37,356 bases of DNA from Acidobacteriota bacterium. Its GTDB lineage: Bacteria > Acidobacteriota > Terriglobia > Bryobacterales > Bryobacteraceae. Each line of letters starts with the position of its first letter. The stretch's first letter is position 1. The position numbers were made by a program, and so were the translations under genes. The stretch is from assembly GCA_026394015.1 (NCBI GenBank), contig JAPKZA010000441.1, positions 1 to 37,356 of the forward strand, in the 5' to 3' direction. The notes beneath the pieces were generated by a model. The model ran no database searches, was not told the DNA's origin, and was given only the letters and a program-made list of their open reading frames with translations. Shown here piece after piece: positions 1-9,311 of the stretch.

Positions 1-339
1 GTCTTCGACAAGTCTCAATTCTAGTGCCAAAAGGAACCCTGCGAAGCCATCGCCACGCCGTAGTTTCGCCGGCTGGTCGATAACTCCATCCGAATCAATG
101 GGTTGCGCTCTGACTTTTCACTTTTCCCCCTCCGCCAAATTCCGTTCACAAGGCATGAAAATAAAAATAAGTCCCTATCCCTTCAACTATATACAAGGAA
201 TTCCGCCATACCCTCCGATCCGTTTTCGCCGCCTCGCCTGCTAACGTCAAATCAAAGTACTTCGGTCGCTTTCGAACGCCCTGCCCTCACCCGGTGGGGC
301 GTTCGCATTTTCGCCCCGAACGTTTCTAAGGAGAACCCA
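1..339. other. Left-edge non-coding stretch
   Basis: No gene is supported here. The first 24 bases read as a short open tail ending in TAG at 22-24, which could be the end of an upstream gene, but it is too short to identify. The part from about 150 to 200 is AT-rich compared with the rest of the window and contains TATATA at 188-193, but I find no convincing -35 partner. The frame of the next gene stays open upstream to 103. That extension is low-complexity and lacks the family motifs, so it is treated as leader. Confidence 0.4.
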
Positions 340-1170
340 ATGGAAACGCCCCTCACCGACGAAGAGAAAAAAGCCCGCCGCGCCGAAATCAACCGCGCCA
401 ACGCCCAAAAGAGCACCGGCCCCCGCACGTCCGCCGGCAAAGCCAACTCGCGCCGCAACGGCCTCAAACACGGCCGCCACTCCGAGTTCATCGACTACTC
501 CAGCTCCGTCAACCCGGTCCTCCTCCCCGGCGAATCCATGGTCGACTATTCCCGCATGCTCGACGCCCTCATGGCCAAAATCGGCCCCCGCGACCATGCC
601 GAAAAAGAGATCATCTATCGTCTTGCCGCCAGCCAATGGGAGAGCCAACGCTTCCGTTGCATCCGCCTCTTTCTACTCGAAGACAAGTTCCAAACTGGCG
701 AAGTCAAAGTCCAACACGAAGTCCTCCCCGCCTGTGCCGGCGCCCTCACCCTGGCCCGCGCCTACCAAGCCGCCGCCGGCCCCGGAGGCGGTCTCGCCAG
801 CCTCCGCCTCGAAATTGCCGCGGCCGAACGCTCCATCGCCGCCTGTTACCGCGAACTCAAACAGCTCCGTAGCTTCGACCCCTTTGACCGGCCTCCCGCC
901 AATTTCAACCCGGCCACCGACATCGCCCAGCAGACCTACACCTCCGCCCCGAAGCCAGAAGACGTGCCGCCCGCCGCCCCGGCGCCCACCACGGAAGTCT
1001 TTGAAAACACGGAATCGGAACCCACCGAAACCCCCGAAAACAGCGAAATCCAAAGCCAACCGAAGCCATCCGAACCCCGCGCCGAACACGGCTATTCCAT
1101 CGTCCTGCCGCCCCGTCGAGCCCCGCAGCGAGCCGAGCCGGTCCCCAAAGTCCGAACCGCCGCCGGCTGA
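340..1170 (+). CDS. Conserved hypothetical protein, 'NRANAQKSTGPRT' family
   Basis: Protein of 276 residues with unknown function. The start at ATG 340 is chosen because AAGGAG (328-333) lies 6 nt upstream and the conserved region begins right after it. The N-terminus carries the motif RINRANAQKSTGPRT followed by GKANSRRNGLKHG, a basic pattern seen repeatedly in short hypothetical proteins of Acidobacteriota and Planctomycetota. The middle is alpha-helical and charged ('EKEIIYRLAASQWESQR'). The last 90 residues are rich in Pro, Glu, Thr and Ser and are probably disordered. There is no signal peptide and no membrane segment. Codons end mostly in C, like the pdx genes downstream. The basic N-terminus could bind nucleic acid, but that is only a guess. 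Confidence 0.75.
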   Translation: METPLTDEEKKARRAEINRANAQKSTGPRTSAGKANSRRNGLKHGRHSEFIDYSSSVNPVLLPGESMVDYSRMLDALMAKIGPRDHAEKEIIYRLAASQWESQRFRCIRLFLLEDKFQTGEVKVQHEVLPACAGALTLARAYQAAAGPGGGLASLRLEIAAAERSIAACYRELKQLRSFDPFDRPPANFNPATDIAQQTYTSAPKPEDVPPAAPAPTTEVFENTESEPTETPENSEIQSQPKPSEPRAEHGYSIVLPPRRAPQRAEPVPKVRTAAG

Positions 1171-1180
1171 AATGGAAGCA

Positions 1181-1218
1181 TTGGACTACCTTGGTTCGTA
1201 GTGTGGTACGCTTTGGTT
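1181..1218 (+). promoter_or_regulatory. Possible PdxR operator/promoter repeats
   Basis: TTGGTT occurs at 1191-1196 and again at 1213-1218, exactly 22 bp (about two helical turns) apart, and TTGG also occurs at 1181. ACTAC (1185-1189) and GTAGT (1198-1202) form a short inverted repeat around the first copy. MocR/PdxR regulators are known to bind direct repeats near their own promoters, so this may be an autoregulatory site. TTGGAC at 1181-1186 could be a -35 element, but no good -10 box is visible. The assignment is an inference. Confidence 0.3.
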
Positions 1219-1219
1219 G

Positions 1220-2650
1220 GTGCTAGACGCGCTCCCCAAACCCGCTCTCGATGCGAACTCGACCGAACCACTCTACCGCCAACTGGCCGCGTGGCTCCGC
1301 GCAGGCATCGACTCCGGCCGTCTCAAAGCCGGCGAACGCCTCCCCGCCACCCGCGAACTGGCCCAATACCTCGGCTTGAACCGCGCCACCATCTCCGCCG
1401 CCTACGCCCTTCTCGACGAAGGCCAGCTCCTCTCCGGCCACGTCGGCAAAGGCAGTTTCGTCCGTACCGCCATTCCTGAGCCAATCCAGGCCAATCCCGG
1501 GCCATTCCCTACCGCCGCCATCAGTTTCACCACTTCACGCCCCTCCGCCGCCCTCTTCCCCGTCGACGCCTTCCGCCAATCCTGCCTCGAAGTCCTCGAC
1601 TCCCCCGAAGTCTCCCAAATCCTCCAACTCGGCTCCCCGCAGGGATACATCCCCCTGCGCCAATACCTCCTCGAACAGGCCCGCCACTCCGGCATGGCCA
1701 GCCCCGGCGACGACGTCCTCATCACTTCCGGCTGCCAGCAAGCCCTCGACCTGCTCCAGCGCATGATCGCCGCCGACCGCCCCTCCGCCGTCGCCATCGA
1801 AGACCCCGTCTACGCCGGCATCCGCAACGCGTTCACCCAAAACGGCCTCACAACGATTCCCGTGCCCGTGACGATAGACGGGCTCGACTTGGCCGCCCTC
1901 GAGCGCATCTTGGCCCATCAGAGGCCCGGCATGCTGGTGCTCACGCCGTCGTTCCAGAATCCAACGGGCAATACAATTCCCCTCGCCGACCGCCGTCGCC
2001 TCGTCGAACTCGCCCACGACGCCTCCTGCGTCATCGTCGAAAACGACATTTACTCCGACCTCCGCTACACCGGCACCCCCCTGCCGGCGCTCAAACAGCT
2101 CGACCCCCACGGCAACGTCCTGGTTTTGAAAAGCTTCTCCAAAGCCGCTTTCCCCGGCCTCCGGGTCGGTTGGATCATCGGACCGCGCGCCACTATCGCT
2201 CGGCTCATCGAAATCCGCCAGTGGTGCGACCTCCATACCGACCAACTCTCGCAAGCCGTCCTCCTGCGCTTTGCTGAGTCCGGTCGCCTCCACGCCCATC
2301 GGCAACAGATGTGCGCCTCCGGCGCCGCCCGCTTGGAAGCCGTTCTCAACGCCTGTCGCGCCCACCTTCCCCCCGGCTCCCGCTTCACCCGTCCCGAAGG
2401 CGGCATGAACCTTTGGGTCGAACTCCCCCCCGGTCGCAACGCCGCCGGGCTTCTCGATGAGGCCTGCCGCAGGGGCGTTAGCTACCTGCCCGGTTCCGTC
2501 TTCGCCGTGAGTACCCCGGCCCCCAATTCGCTCCGGCTCAGCTTTGCCGGCCTCGAACCCCGTGAAATTGAAGAAGGCCTCCGCATCCTCGGACGCGTCT
2601 GTGCCGAACCTAAAGTTCCCGTTTATGAGCCCGAAACGGCCCTAGTCTAA
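1220..2650 (+). CDS. pdxR: MocR-family transcriptional regulator, PdxR-like
   Basis: A GntR-type winged helix (about residues 15-85, with [20 protein letters not shown]) is fused to a fold-type I aminotransferase domain, the MocR architecture. Aminotransferase landmarks are present: [17 protein letters not shown], the PLP lysine in SFSK (about residue 308) and GLRVGW. Length, about 476 residues, is normal. MocR proteins bind PLP and act as regulators, not as working aminotransferases. The gene lies directly upstream of pdxS and pdxT on the same strand, 23 bp from pdxS, which is strong context for a PLP-sensing PdxR that controls PLP synthesis. The start is GTG 1220 or TTG 1217, and neither has a clear ribosome binding site. 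In other phyla pdxR is often divergent from pdxST, so the co-directional order is worth noting. Another MocR subgroup is possible but less likely here. Confidence 0.85.
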   Translation: MLDALPKPALDANSTEPLYRQLAAWLRAGIDSGRLKAGERLPATRELAQYLGLNRATISAAYALLDEGQLLSGHVGKGSFVRTAIPEPIQANPGPFPTAAISFTTSRPSAALFPVDAFRQSCLEVLDSPEVSQILQLGSPQGYIPLRQYLLEQARHSGMASPGDDVLITSGCQQALDLLQRMIAADRPSAVAIEDPVYAGIRNAFTQNGLTTIPVPVTIDGLDLAALERILAHQRPGMLVLTPSFQNPTGNTIPLADRRRLVELAHDASCVIVENDIYSDLRYTGTPLPALKQLDPHGNVLVLKSFSKAAFPGLRVGWIIGPRATIARLIEIRQWCDLHTDQLSQAVLLRFAESGRLHAHRQQMCASGAARLEAVLNACRAHLPPGSRFTRPEGGMNLWVELPPGRNAAGLLDEACRRGVSYLPGSVFAVSTPAPNSLRLSFAGLEPREIEEGLRILGRVCAEPKVPVYEPETALV

Positions 2651-2673
2651 TACAACCGAAGGAGTCAGTCACC

Positions 2674-3564
2674 ATGATCTTGAACGAAGAATACCGCCTC
2701 AAAGTAGGCCTGGCCGAAATGCTCAAAGGCGGCGTCATCATGGACGTCGTCACCCCCGAACAAGCCGTCATCGCCGAGCGCGCCGGCGCTTGCGCCGTCA
2801 TGGCCCTTGAACGCGTCCCTTCCGATATCCGCCGCGATGGCGGCGTCGCCCGCATGTCCCACATCAGCCTCATCCGCGGCATCATGGGCGCGGTCTCCAT
2901 CCCCGTCATGGCCAAAGCCCGCATCGGCCACTTCACCGAAGCCCGCGTCCTCGAAGCCCTTTCGGTTGACTACATCGACGAATCCGAAGTCCTCACCCCG
3001 GCCGACGAAGAGCACCACATCGACAAGCGCGACTTCAAAGTCCCCTTCGTCTGTGGTGCCCGCAATCTCGGCGAAGCCCTCCGTCGCATCGGCGAAGGCG
3101 CCGCCATGATCCGCACCAAGGGCGAAGCCGGCTCCGGCAACATCGTCGAAGCGGTCCGCCACATGCGCACCATCGTCAAGGAAATGCGCCAACTCACCGT
3201 CCTCGGCCACGAAGAACTCATGGCGGAAGCCAAGCGCCACCAAGCCCCCTTCGAACTCATCGAGTGGGTTGCCAAAAATGGCAAGCTGCCCGTCCCGAAC
3301 TTCTCCGCCGGCGGCATCGCCACCCCTGCTGACGCCGCGCTCGTCATGCAACTCGGCGCCGAAGCCGTCTTCGTCGGTTCCGGTATCTTCAAGTCCGAAA
3401 ACCCCGAGCAGTTTGCCAAGGCCATCGTCAAAGCCGCGACTTACTACAAGGACGCCCACAAAGTCCTCGAAGCCTGCGAAGAGATCGGCGAATCGAAGGC
3501 CATGGTCGGCCTCGAAATCTCCAAGATCGCTGACGGCGAACTGATGCAAACCCGTGGCTGGTAA
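2674..3564 (+). CDS. pdxS: Pyridoxal 5'-phosphate synthase lyase subunit PdxS
   Basis: PdxS (Pdx1/SNZ) makes PLP from ribose 5-phosphate, glyceraldehyde 3-phosphate and ammonia, the ammonia coming from PdxT, in the DXP-independent route. The 296 residues form the usual TIM barrel. Asp24 lies in MDVVTPEQA, Lys81 in MAKARIGHF and Lys149 in [11 protein letters not shown]. These positions match the two catalytic lysines known from the Bacillus enzyme. The characteristic [18 protein letters not shown] stretch is intact. AAGGAG (2659-2664) lies 9 nt before ATG 2674. The last 11 bases overlap pdxT, so the two subunits should be translationally coupled and made together in the cytosol. Confidence 0.98.
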   Translation: MILNEEYRLKVGLAEMLKGGVIMDVVTPEQAVIAERAGACAVMALERVPSDIRRDGGVARMSHISLIRGIMGAVSIPVMAKARIGHFTEARVLEALSVDYIDESEVLTPADEEHHIDKRDFKVPFVCGARNLGEALRRIGEGAAMIRTKGEAGSGNIVEAVRHMRTIVKEMRQLTVLGHEELMAEAKRHQAPFELIEWVAKNGKLPVPNFSAGGIATPADAALVMQLGAEAVFVGSGIFKSENPEQFAKAIVKAATYYKDAHKVLEACEEIGESKAMVGLEISKIADGELMQTRGW

Positions 3565-4114
3565 GGTCGTAGGAGTCCTCGCCTTACAGGGCGACTACGA
3601 ACGGCATGTGCGCGCGCTCGAAGCAGCGGGCGCACAGGCCGTCGAAGTCCGCACCGCCGCCGAACTCGCCGCCACCGATGGCCTCGTCCTGCCCGGCGGC
3701 GAAAGCACGACCATGCTGAAGCTCCTCCATCGCGAGAGCCTCTTCGCACCCCTCCGTGCTTACGGCGAAACCAAGCCCATCTTCGGCACCTGCGCCGGTG
3801 CCATTCTCCTCGCCACCCACGTCACCTCCCCCGAGCAAGAGTCGCTCGGGATCATGGATATTGACGTCCAGCGCAACGCCTACGGCCGCCAACTCGATTC
3901 GCGCGTCGTCACTCTGCCGTCCACGCTCGGCGACCTCGAAGCGGTCTTCATTCGCGCCCCCATCATCCGCGCGGCAGGTCCCTCCGTTCACGTGCTAGCC
4001 ACTTACAACGGCGATCCCGTCCTCGCCGAACAAGGCCGCCATCTGGTCGCCACGTTCCATCCGGAACTAACGGCCGATCCTCGCGTCCACGCCTACTTCC
4101 TGTCCAAGCTATAG
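3554..4114 (+). CDS. pdxT: Pyridoxal 5'-phosphate synthase glutaminase subunit PdxT
   Basis: PdxT (Pdx2/SNO) is the class I glutaminase that hydrolyses glutamine and channels ammonia to PdxS. The 186 residues match the family length. Visible landmarks are LPGGESTTM (about residue 46), the nucleophile Cys80 in [11 protein letters not shown], and the catalytic His169 and Glu171 in FHPELT. The start is GTG 3554, which lies inside the end of pdxS (11-base overlap). The reading frame begins [15 protein letters not shown], the typical N-terminus. The stop codon lies within the palindrome CTATAG (4109-4114), which also encodes the stop of the convergent gene on the other strand. Confidence 0.98.
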   Translation: MAGKVVGVLALQGDYERHVRALEAAGAQAVEVRTAAELAATDGLVLPGGESTTMLKLLHRESLFAPLRAYGETKPIFGTCAGAILLATHVTSPEQESLGIMDIDVQRNAYGRQLDSRVVTLPSTLGDLEAVFIRAPIIRAAGPSVHVLATYNGDPVLAEQGRHLVATFHPELTADPRVHAYFLSKL

Positions 4115-4813
4115 ATTGCTCTGCACCCAGTCGAGCATCGCTTTCTGCTCGGCGGCCTTCCCGATCCCGGCCTCGATGTTCACGTAGCGGATCCCCCGTT
4201 TCGCCATCAGCCGGGACAGGCTCCCGTCCTCCTCGCCCCCGGGCTTGCCTTGCAGCACCACGTTGAACGGGCTCGTCTTTAACTTGGCAAAATCCCCCGG
4301 ATCGGTGCAGAGTAGGAACTCGTGCAGGTGGGCTTCGTCCTGCAGCGACACCTCCTCGCTGATCGCCACTTCGTCCTTCACCGAGTACCCTCGGGCGTTG
4401 TTATGCAGCGCGACGAGCAGCCCCTTGCCCGGCGGCGTCAGCCGCCGCACGAAGCTCTCCCGGTCCTGGGCTACGATCTCCAATACGGCCCGCTTCTGCC
4501 AGTCTTCCGCCTTCGGATTCAGCCGGTCCAGGTTCCGGCGCAACCCCTCTTCGCTGAACATCCGGTTCGGATCGTACACCATCCCGTGAGCGCCGGTAAT
4601 CGTCCGCTTGCCGTTCAGCACCGAGTAGCCGATTCCGTCGTGAGCCGTCAAGTGCGCCGCCAACGCATCCCGCGCGGTCGTCTCGTCGCCGTGAATGAAC
4701 AGATACCGCCGGGCCGTGCTGCCCCGCCGAATCACCCGAAACCGGGCTCCGCATGCCTTGATCTCCTTGCGCCGCCCGAACCACGGCAGCGCAAGAAAGC
4801 TCCGTCTCTCCAT
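4109..4813 (-). CDS. Hypothetical protein with M14-like zinc-site pattern
   Basis: Protein of 234 residues, family not recognised with certainty. The order of residues suggests a zinc carboxypeptidase or deacylase-like (M14/AstE) site: HGDE (His41 and Glu44), DPNRMF (Arg84), LHNN (His137) and YVNIEAG (Glu214). In M14 enzymes HxxE plus a later His bind zinc, an NR pair binds the substrate carboxylate, and a late Glu is catalytic. The N-terminus MERRSFLALPWFGRRKE resembles a twin-arginine start, but the hydrophobic stretch is too short to be a convincing signal peptide. It starts 2 bp after the stop of the TIGR03437-like gene, so the two are probably co-transcribed. The 3' end overlaps pdxT by 6 bases. 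The enzymatic role is inferred from the motif order only. Confidence 0.6.
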   Translation of the reverse strand: MERRSFLALPWFGRRKEIKACGARFRVIRRGSTARRYLFIHGDETTARDALAAHLTAHDGIGYSVLNGKRTITGAHGMVYDPNRMFSEEGLRRNLDRLNPKAEDWQKRAVLEIVAQDRESFVRRLTPPGKGLLVALHNNARGYSVKDEVAISEEVSLQDEAHLHEFLLCTDPGDFAKLKTSPFNVVLQGKPGGEEDGSLSRLMAKRGIRYVNIEAGIGKAAEQKAMLDWVQSNL

Positions 4814-4815
4814 TC

Positions 4816-6414
4816 CTACTTCACCTCGACCGTCACGTTCGGCAAACTGCTGTACCCAGGGCTCTTCAGCACTACCGCCAACGCTCCCCGACGGCCCGTC
4901 TCTGGCACCCGAACGTTGATCTGGGTCAAGCCGAAGATTTGTCCCGGCGCTTGGCCCGCAAACAGGATCTCCGCCGCTTGCCCGTCGATCTCCACCGTCA
5001 CCGGGAACGCCAGCCCGTCTCCGCGCGGAGAAATCGCTCCCGCCTCCCCACGCGGCGCTAACTCGCCCGCGCCCGTCGCGTACACCACCACAATCGATCC
5101 CACCGAAATCGGCGTAATCGGCCCGTTCAGCCCGCCGTCTTCGTTGATCGCCGTTGCCTGTCCGCGGCCGCTCGCATCGGCTGTAAACAGCGCCGGGGCC
5201 GTCGCCACCACCGTCGTCGCCAACGTCGTCCCCAACGTTCCGTTCACCTCGGCCTGCACAATCACGTTCGGCTGCCCGGCCACCGAACTCGGCACGATTC
5301 CACTCGCCTGGCCCTTGCTCACGTACAGCAGCGGTACCGCCGAACCGTCGATCAACAGCCGCACCCCCGCAATCGATCGCGGCAATTGACCGTTGCCATC
5401 CAGCCCGCCCAACGCGACTTCGTCCGGACCCAGGTTGTCTCCGAAAACGGTGAATACCATCAGCGGCACCAGCCCCGTCGTTAGAAAACTAGCCGCGTTC
5501 GTAATCGCCCGAATCTGCGGCACCCGCGCCGCCGCCGTCACCGTATAGGTCACCGGCACTACCGTCGTCACGTTGCCGGGCTCGGTCGTGCTCACTCGAA
5601 TTTCACCGCGATAAACGCCCGCCCCCAGGCCTTGCGGCAACACGCTAACCTGCGGACTGCCCGGCGTTGTTCCGCCGGTCGTTGAAAGTCCAATCCAGGA
5701 CGTGCTCGTGAACACGGTGTACGGAATTGGCGTCGTCGTCGAGGTCACCTGCAGCAGTTGCGCCGCCGGCGTGACCCCTTCGTTCGCCGTGAACTGCAGC
5801 GCCGTCGGCGATACGCGGAGTTGCGAGTTCGCCGTCAGCGTCAGCGTCACCGGGATCGTGATCGTCCCCGCCCCGGAAACCGTTGCCGCCACCTGGATGT
5901 TCCCCGCGTAGGTTCCCGGTCCCAGACCTTGGGGGTTCACCGAAATCCCTAACGTGGTCGGGGCGTTCCCTCCGTTCGGGCTCACCGTCAGCCACGTGCT
6001 GGACGAAGTCGCCAGGAAACCCAGCGGTGGGCTGGCCGCCGTCAATTGCACCGCCTGCGTCTGCGGCGCGCTGCCGAGTACCGCGGTAAAGTTCAGCGCC
6101 GAAGGAGCCGCCGAAAAGGAGAACTGGCGGGTCACCGTCAGCGACACTGGAACCGTCTGCGGGTTGTTGCCCGCTCCGTCTGCCCGCACCACGATCTGCG
6201 CGCTATAGACGCCCTCGTTCAGATTCTGCGTGTTCAGTCCGACGCTAATGAAGCCCGGCGAAGTCCCGCTCGTTCCGCTCAGCCGCAGCCAGGAAGCCCC
6301 TGTATTCGAGTTGATCGCCGCCGTATAGGCCAGCGGCGCATCGGCCGAGGTGCTGTTGATGGCCACCGTCTGCTCCTGCGGCGCGCCTCCGCCGATCTGA
6401 AAGTTGAAGTTCAA
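4816..6414 (-). CDS. 3' fragment of secreted BACON/TIGR03437-type protein
   Basis: This is the downstream part of a gene split by a frameshift. The open frame gives 532 residues from TTG 6414. It begins inside a beta-sandwich repeat and contains three to four BACON/Ig-like repeats of about 90 residues ('VSPTALQFTANEG', 'WLTVSPNGGNAP'). It ends with about 235 residues of the TIGR03437 type ('ITNAASFLTTGLVPLMVFTVFGDNLGPDE' region), a C-terminal domain common in Solibacter proteins. The fragment has no signal peptide, which fits a missing 5' part. Adding one base to the C run at 6424-6426 fuses it with the upstream fragment into one 1062-residue frame reading [11 protein letters not shown] across the junction. 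Function is unknown; it is probably extracellular or cell-surface. The TTG overlaps the upstream stop (TTGA), so re-initiation is possible but would give a protein without a signal. Confidence 0.75.
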   Translation of the reverse strand: MNFNFQIGGGAPQEQTVAINSTSADAPLAYTAAINSNTGASWLRLSGTSGTSPGFISVGLNTQNLNEGVYSAQIVVRADGAGNNPQTVPVSLTVTRQFSFSAAPSALNFTAVLGSAPQTQAVQLTAASPPLGFLATSSSTWLTVSPNGGNAPTTLGISVNPQGLGPGTYAGNIQVAATVSGAGTITIPVTLTLTANSQLRVSPTALQFTANEGVTPAAQLLQVTSTTTPIPYTVFTSTSWIGLSTTGGTTPGSPQVSVLPQGLGAGVYRGEIRVSTTEPGNVTTVVPVTYTVTAAARVPQIRAITNAASFLTTGLVPLMVFTVFGDNLGPDEVALGGLDGNGQLPRSIAGVRLLIDGSAVPLLYVSKGQASGIVPSSVAGQPNVIVQAEVNGTLGTTLATTVVATAPALFTADASGRGQATAINEDGGLNGPITPISVGSIVVVYATGAGELAPRGEAGAISPRGDGLAFPVTVEIDGQAAEILFAGQAPGQIFGLTQINVRVPETGRRGALAVVLKSPGYSSLPNVTVEVK

Positions 6415-8003
6415 CTGCGGCGCGGGCTCAGCACTAAGTTCGACACCGCCGTCGTGATGGTAAACACTACCGGAATCGCGATCGGCCCGCCGCCGTTGAT
6501 CGGGGTAAAAATTACGGAACCGGTGCGAGTACCCGGCGATAGACCCACCGGGTTCACCGCGATCACCGCTTGGCCCGGGGTTTGGGTGATCGTGTTGGCG
6601 ACGACGAGCCAGGGCGTGTTGGGCGTCGTCGTCGTCGTGAATTCCAAACCCGGCGTGGTGCTGCTGATGTTCAACCCCTGTGCCTGCGGCGAAGGGCTGC
6701 CGGTCGCGTAGTTGAACGCTAGCTGCTGGGGGAATACGGTCAATACGCTCGGCGGATTCGAAATCATCGTAACAGGGATGTTCACGGGCGAGTTCGTCGC
6801 GTTCCCCGTGATCTGGATGTTGCCCTGAGTGATGCCCAAGGGCAGTCCGGTGATGTTAATGCGAACCGTCACCACCGTCGGCGTCTGCTCGCTGCTCTGG
6901 GTAACGACGACATATGGGAAGCCGCCGGTAACGTTCACGGCGATGGGGATGTTACTCGGCCCGCTGCTCGTCACCGTGAAGGTCTGCGCCGGTGGCGCGG
7001 TGCCCGGACCGGGCACCGTAAAGCTCAACTGGCTCGACGACACGCTCAAGGTCACCTGGCCAACAGCCGTCAGCGTCACCCGGATAATCACCGGTGACGC
7101 CGCTGTCGCGCGGATCGTGACGCTGCCCTGGAAGACGCCCGCCGTGGTCACGAAGGTCGGATCGACGAACACCTGAAGCGAGGCCGGGGTCGTGCTCGTG
7201 TTCAGACCGGTAACCTGCAGCCAGTTGCCGCCGGCGCTGCTGACCGAAACGTTCAGGCCGGAGAGCGTTCCCCCTCCCGAGCCAATGTTTACCCCGAAGG
7301 CTCCCACCGAGCAACTGGCGCCCACTTGGCATGTGAACGCGAGTTGGGTCGGGGTGACCGTGATCGGCCCCGCGCTCAGAATCGTCAGCGTATATTGGCG
7401 CTGCGCCGCCTGGCCCAACGTGTCCACCACCTGCAGCGTAAAGCTGTAAATCCCCTCCACCGTCGGAATGCCCGATAGCGCGCCACTTTGATTGCCCACC
7501 GGGCCGCAACTTGGCGATTGACTCGTGATGGTGATGCCCGGCGGCAGCGCCCCGGCGACCACGCTCCAGGTGCCGTTCGAAGCACCATCGACGAGCGTCC
7601 CGCCCTGCGCCGAAAGGCACTGCGAAAAATTGGTCCCGAGGATCGTCGATTGAAAGGCTACCGTCGCAATCGATACCGGACCGAGAATCCGCAGCGACAC
7701 CGTCCGCTCCGCCGTCAGCCCCGCCGCGTCCCGAACCTGCACACTAAACGCTCCGGTGAAGGTGCTGCCGGGCGTCCCGCTCAACAATCCAGTGGTGGAG
7801 AACCCGATGCCGCTGGGGAGGGTTCCGGTGCCGACCGTGAACGTGTAGGGGGCTGTCCCGCCGCTGGCACTGAACGCGTAGGAGTACGGACTGCCGACGC
7901 GGCCATCGGGCAGCGTGCTCACGGCCGGGTTGATCACGGGCTGGGCAAACGCGAGCAGGGCGCTGCCGAGCATCAGGGGGAGGAGGCGAAGAACCAATGG
8001 CAT
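6411..8003 (-). CDS. 5' fragment of secreted Ig/BACON-repeat protein
   Basis: This is the upstream part of the frameshifted gene. ATG 8003 is chosen because it starts a clean signal peptide ([21 protein letters not shown]); the frame is open a further 16 codons upstream without added support. After the signal come two putative Ig (He_PIG-like) domains with the typical '[19 protein letters not shown]' pattern, then BACON-like repeats with alternating Thr/Ser-rich strands. The frame then runs into TGA after VLSPRRS. The correct continuation lies one frame over. The start is only 40 bp from the divergent glutamate dehydrogenase start. The role is probably structural, adhesive or carbohydrate-associated at the cell surface, but no catalytic residues are visible. 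Confidence 0.75.
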   Translation of the reverse strand: MPLVLRLLPLMLGSALLAFAQPVINPAVSTLPDGRVGSPYSYAFSASGGTAPYTFTVGTGTLPSGIGFSTTGLLSGTPGSTFTGAFSVQVRDAAGLTAERTVSLRILGPVSIATVAFQSTILGTNFSQCLSAQGGTLVDGASNGTWSVVAGALPPGITITSQSPSCGPVGNQSGALSGIPTVEGIYSFTLQVVDTLGQAAQRQYTLTILSAGPITVTPTQLAFTCQVGASCSVGAFGVNIGSGGGTLSGLNVSVSSAGGNWLQVTGLNTSTTPASLQVFVDPTFVTTAGVFQGSVTIRATAASPVIIRVTLTAVGQVTLSVSSSQLSFTVPGPGTAPPAQTFTVTSSGPSNIPIAVNVTGGFPYVVVTQSSEQTPTVVTVRINITGLPLGITQGNIQITGNATNSPVNIPVTMISNPPSVLTVFPQQLAFNYATGSPSPQAQGLNISSTTPGLEFTTTTTPNTPWLVVANTITQTPGQAVIAVNPVGLSPGTRTGSVIFTPINGGGPIAIPVVFTITTAVSNLVLSPRRS

Positions 8004-8043
8004 AATAGAGTCCGAAGCCCTCAGTATATCGGCCCGAGGCCCC

Positions 8044-9309
8044 ATGCTCACTGATCACTCCTCCGACGAATTCAACCCCTGGCGCAATGCCGAGATCCGT
8101 TTCAATCAGGCGGCCGATCGGCTCGCCCTCGATAGCGGCCTGCGCAAGGTGCTCAAAACCCCAACAAAAGAACTCACCGTGGCGATTCCGGTGGTGCTCG
8201 ACGATGGCCGGATCGAGGTCTTTACCGGCTATCGAGTCCAGCATTCGATCGCTCGCGGCCCAGCCAAAGGCGGCATCCGTTATGCGCCGGACGTTACGCT
8301 CGACGAGGTCCGCGCTCTCGCCTCGTGGATGACCTGGAAATGCGCGGTCGTCAATCTGCCTTACGGCGGCGGCAAAGGCGGGGTGATCTGCGACCCCAAC
8401 ATCATGTCCGAGATTGAGCTCGAACGGGTGACGCGCCGCTACACCTCGGCCATCATCGACATCATCGGACCGGAGAAGGACGTGCCCGCTCCGGACATGA
8501 ATACGAACGAGCGGACCATGGCCTGGATCATGGACACCTACTCGATGCACAAGCGCGAAACGACCACCGCCGTCGTCACCGGCAAGCCGTTGAACCTTGG
8601 TGGTTCGCGCGGCCGCCCGGAAGCGACCGGCCGCGGTTGCCTGTTCGTGACGAAGGAGGCGCTGAAGACCTTCCACATTCCGCCGACGAAGGCTCGCGTC
8701 GTCATTCAAGGCTTCGGCAACGTCGGCGGCATGGCCGCCCGGTTGATGGCCAAGGAAGGCATTCGGGTGATCGCCATCATCGAGGTCGACGGCGCCGTCT
8801 ATAACGATAACGGCCTGGACATCGAGGCTTTGATGAAGCACAAGAAGGCGACCGGCTCCATTCTCGACTTCGCCGAAGGTACGAACCTGACCGCCGCCGA
8901 GGCGCTGTTCCTGGACTGCGACGTCCTGCTGCCGGCGGCGAAAGAGAATGTGATCTCGCAGGAGACGGCTCCGAAGATCAACTGCAAAATCCTCTGCGAA
9001 GGCGCCAATGGCCCGACGACGGCGTTGGCCGACAGCATCCTCCGCGATCGTGGCGTCTTCGTGATTCCGGATATTCTCGCGAACGCCGGCGGGGTGACCG
9101 TCTCCTACTTCGAGTGGGTCCAGGACCGGCAGGGCTACTTCTGGAACGAACAACTAGTGAACCAGCGGTTGGAAGAGATCATGGTGGAAAGCTTCCGCGA
9201 CGTCTCGCAATACGCTCGCGATCACAAGGTGGACAACCGGGCGGCGGCGTACATGCTGGCGCTCGATCGGGTGGCCTTCGCCGTGAAGCTCCGCGGAATC
9301 TACGCATAG
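8044..9309 (+). CDS. gdhA: Glutamate dehydrogenase (Glu/Leu/Phe/Val family)
   Basis: Catalyses reversible oxidative deamination of glutamate to 2-oxoglutarate and ammonium in the cytosol. It is 421 residues from ATG 8044, the usual length of the hexameric 45-kDa class. Substrate-site motifs are [10 protein letters not shown] (Lys75) and [10 protein letters not shown] (catalytic Lys111), with [14 protein letters not shown] carrying Asp151. The Rossmann domain has [17 protein letters not shown] glutamate follows the second beta strand ('IIEVDG'), which would fit NAD preference, but cofactor choice is not proven. The longer open frame back to 7915 lies antisense to the signal-peptide gene, and its translation lacks family character. 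mutS follows after 2 bp, so this gene heads an apparent operon with mutS and anmK. Confidence 0.95.
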   Translation: MLTDHSSDEFNPWRNAEIRFNQAADRLALDSGLRKVLKTPTKELTVAIPVVLDDGRIEVFTGYRVQHSIARGPAKGGIRYAPDVTLDEVRALASWMTWKCAVVNLPYGGGKGGVICDPNIMSEIELERVTRRYTSAIIDIIGPEKDVPAPDMNTNERTMAWIMDTYSMHKRETTTAVVTGKPLNLGGSRGRPEATGRGCLFVTKEALKTFHIPPTKARVVIQGFGNVGGMAARLMAKEGIRVIAIIEVDGAVYNDNGLDIEALMKHKKATGSILDFAEGTNLTAAEALFLDCDVLLPAAKENVISQETAPKINCKILCEGANGPTTALADSILRDRGVFVIPDILANAGGVTVSYFEWVQDRQGYFWNEQLVNQRLEEIMVESFRDVSQYARDHKVDNRAAAYMLALDRVAFAVKLRGIYA

Positions 9310-9311
9310 GA

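Noticed and set aside
1-120. Protein-like minus-strand frame at the left edge
   Set aside because: About 40 codons (with 'GDGFAGFLLALELRL') open to the window edge, but no start codon or known motif. It is too short to call.
103-339. N-terminal extension of the first gene to ATG 103
   Set aside because: Low-complexity translation with no motif, while a strong AAGGAG lies just before ATG 340.
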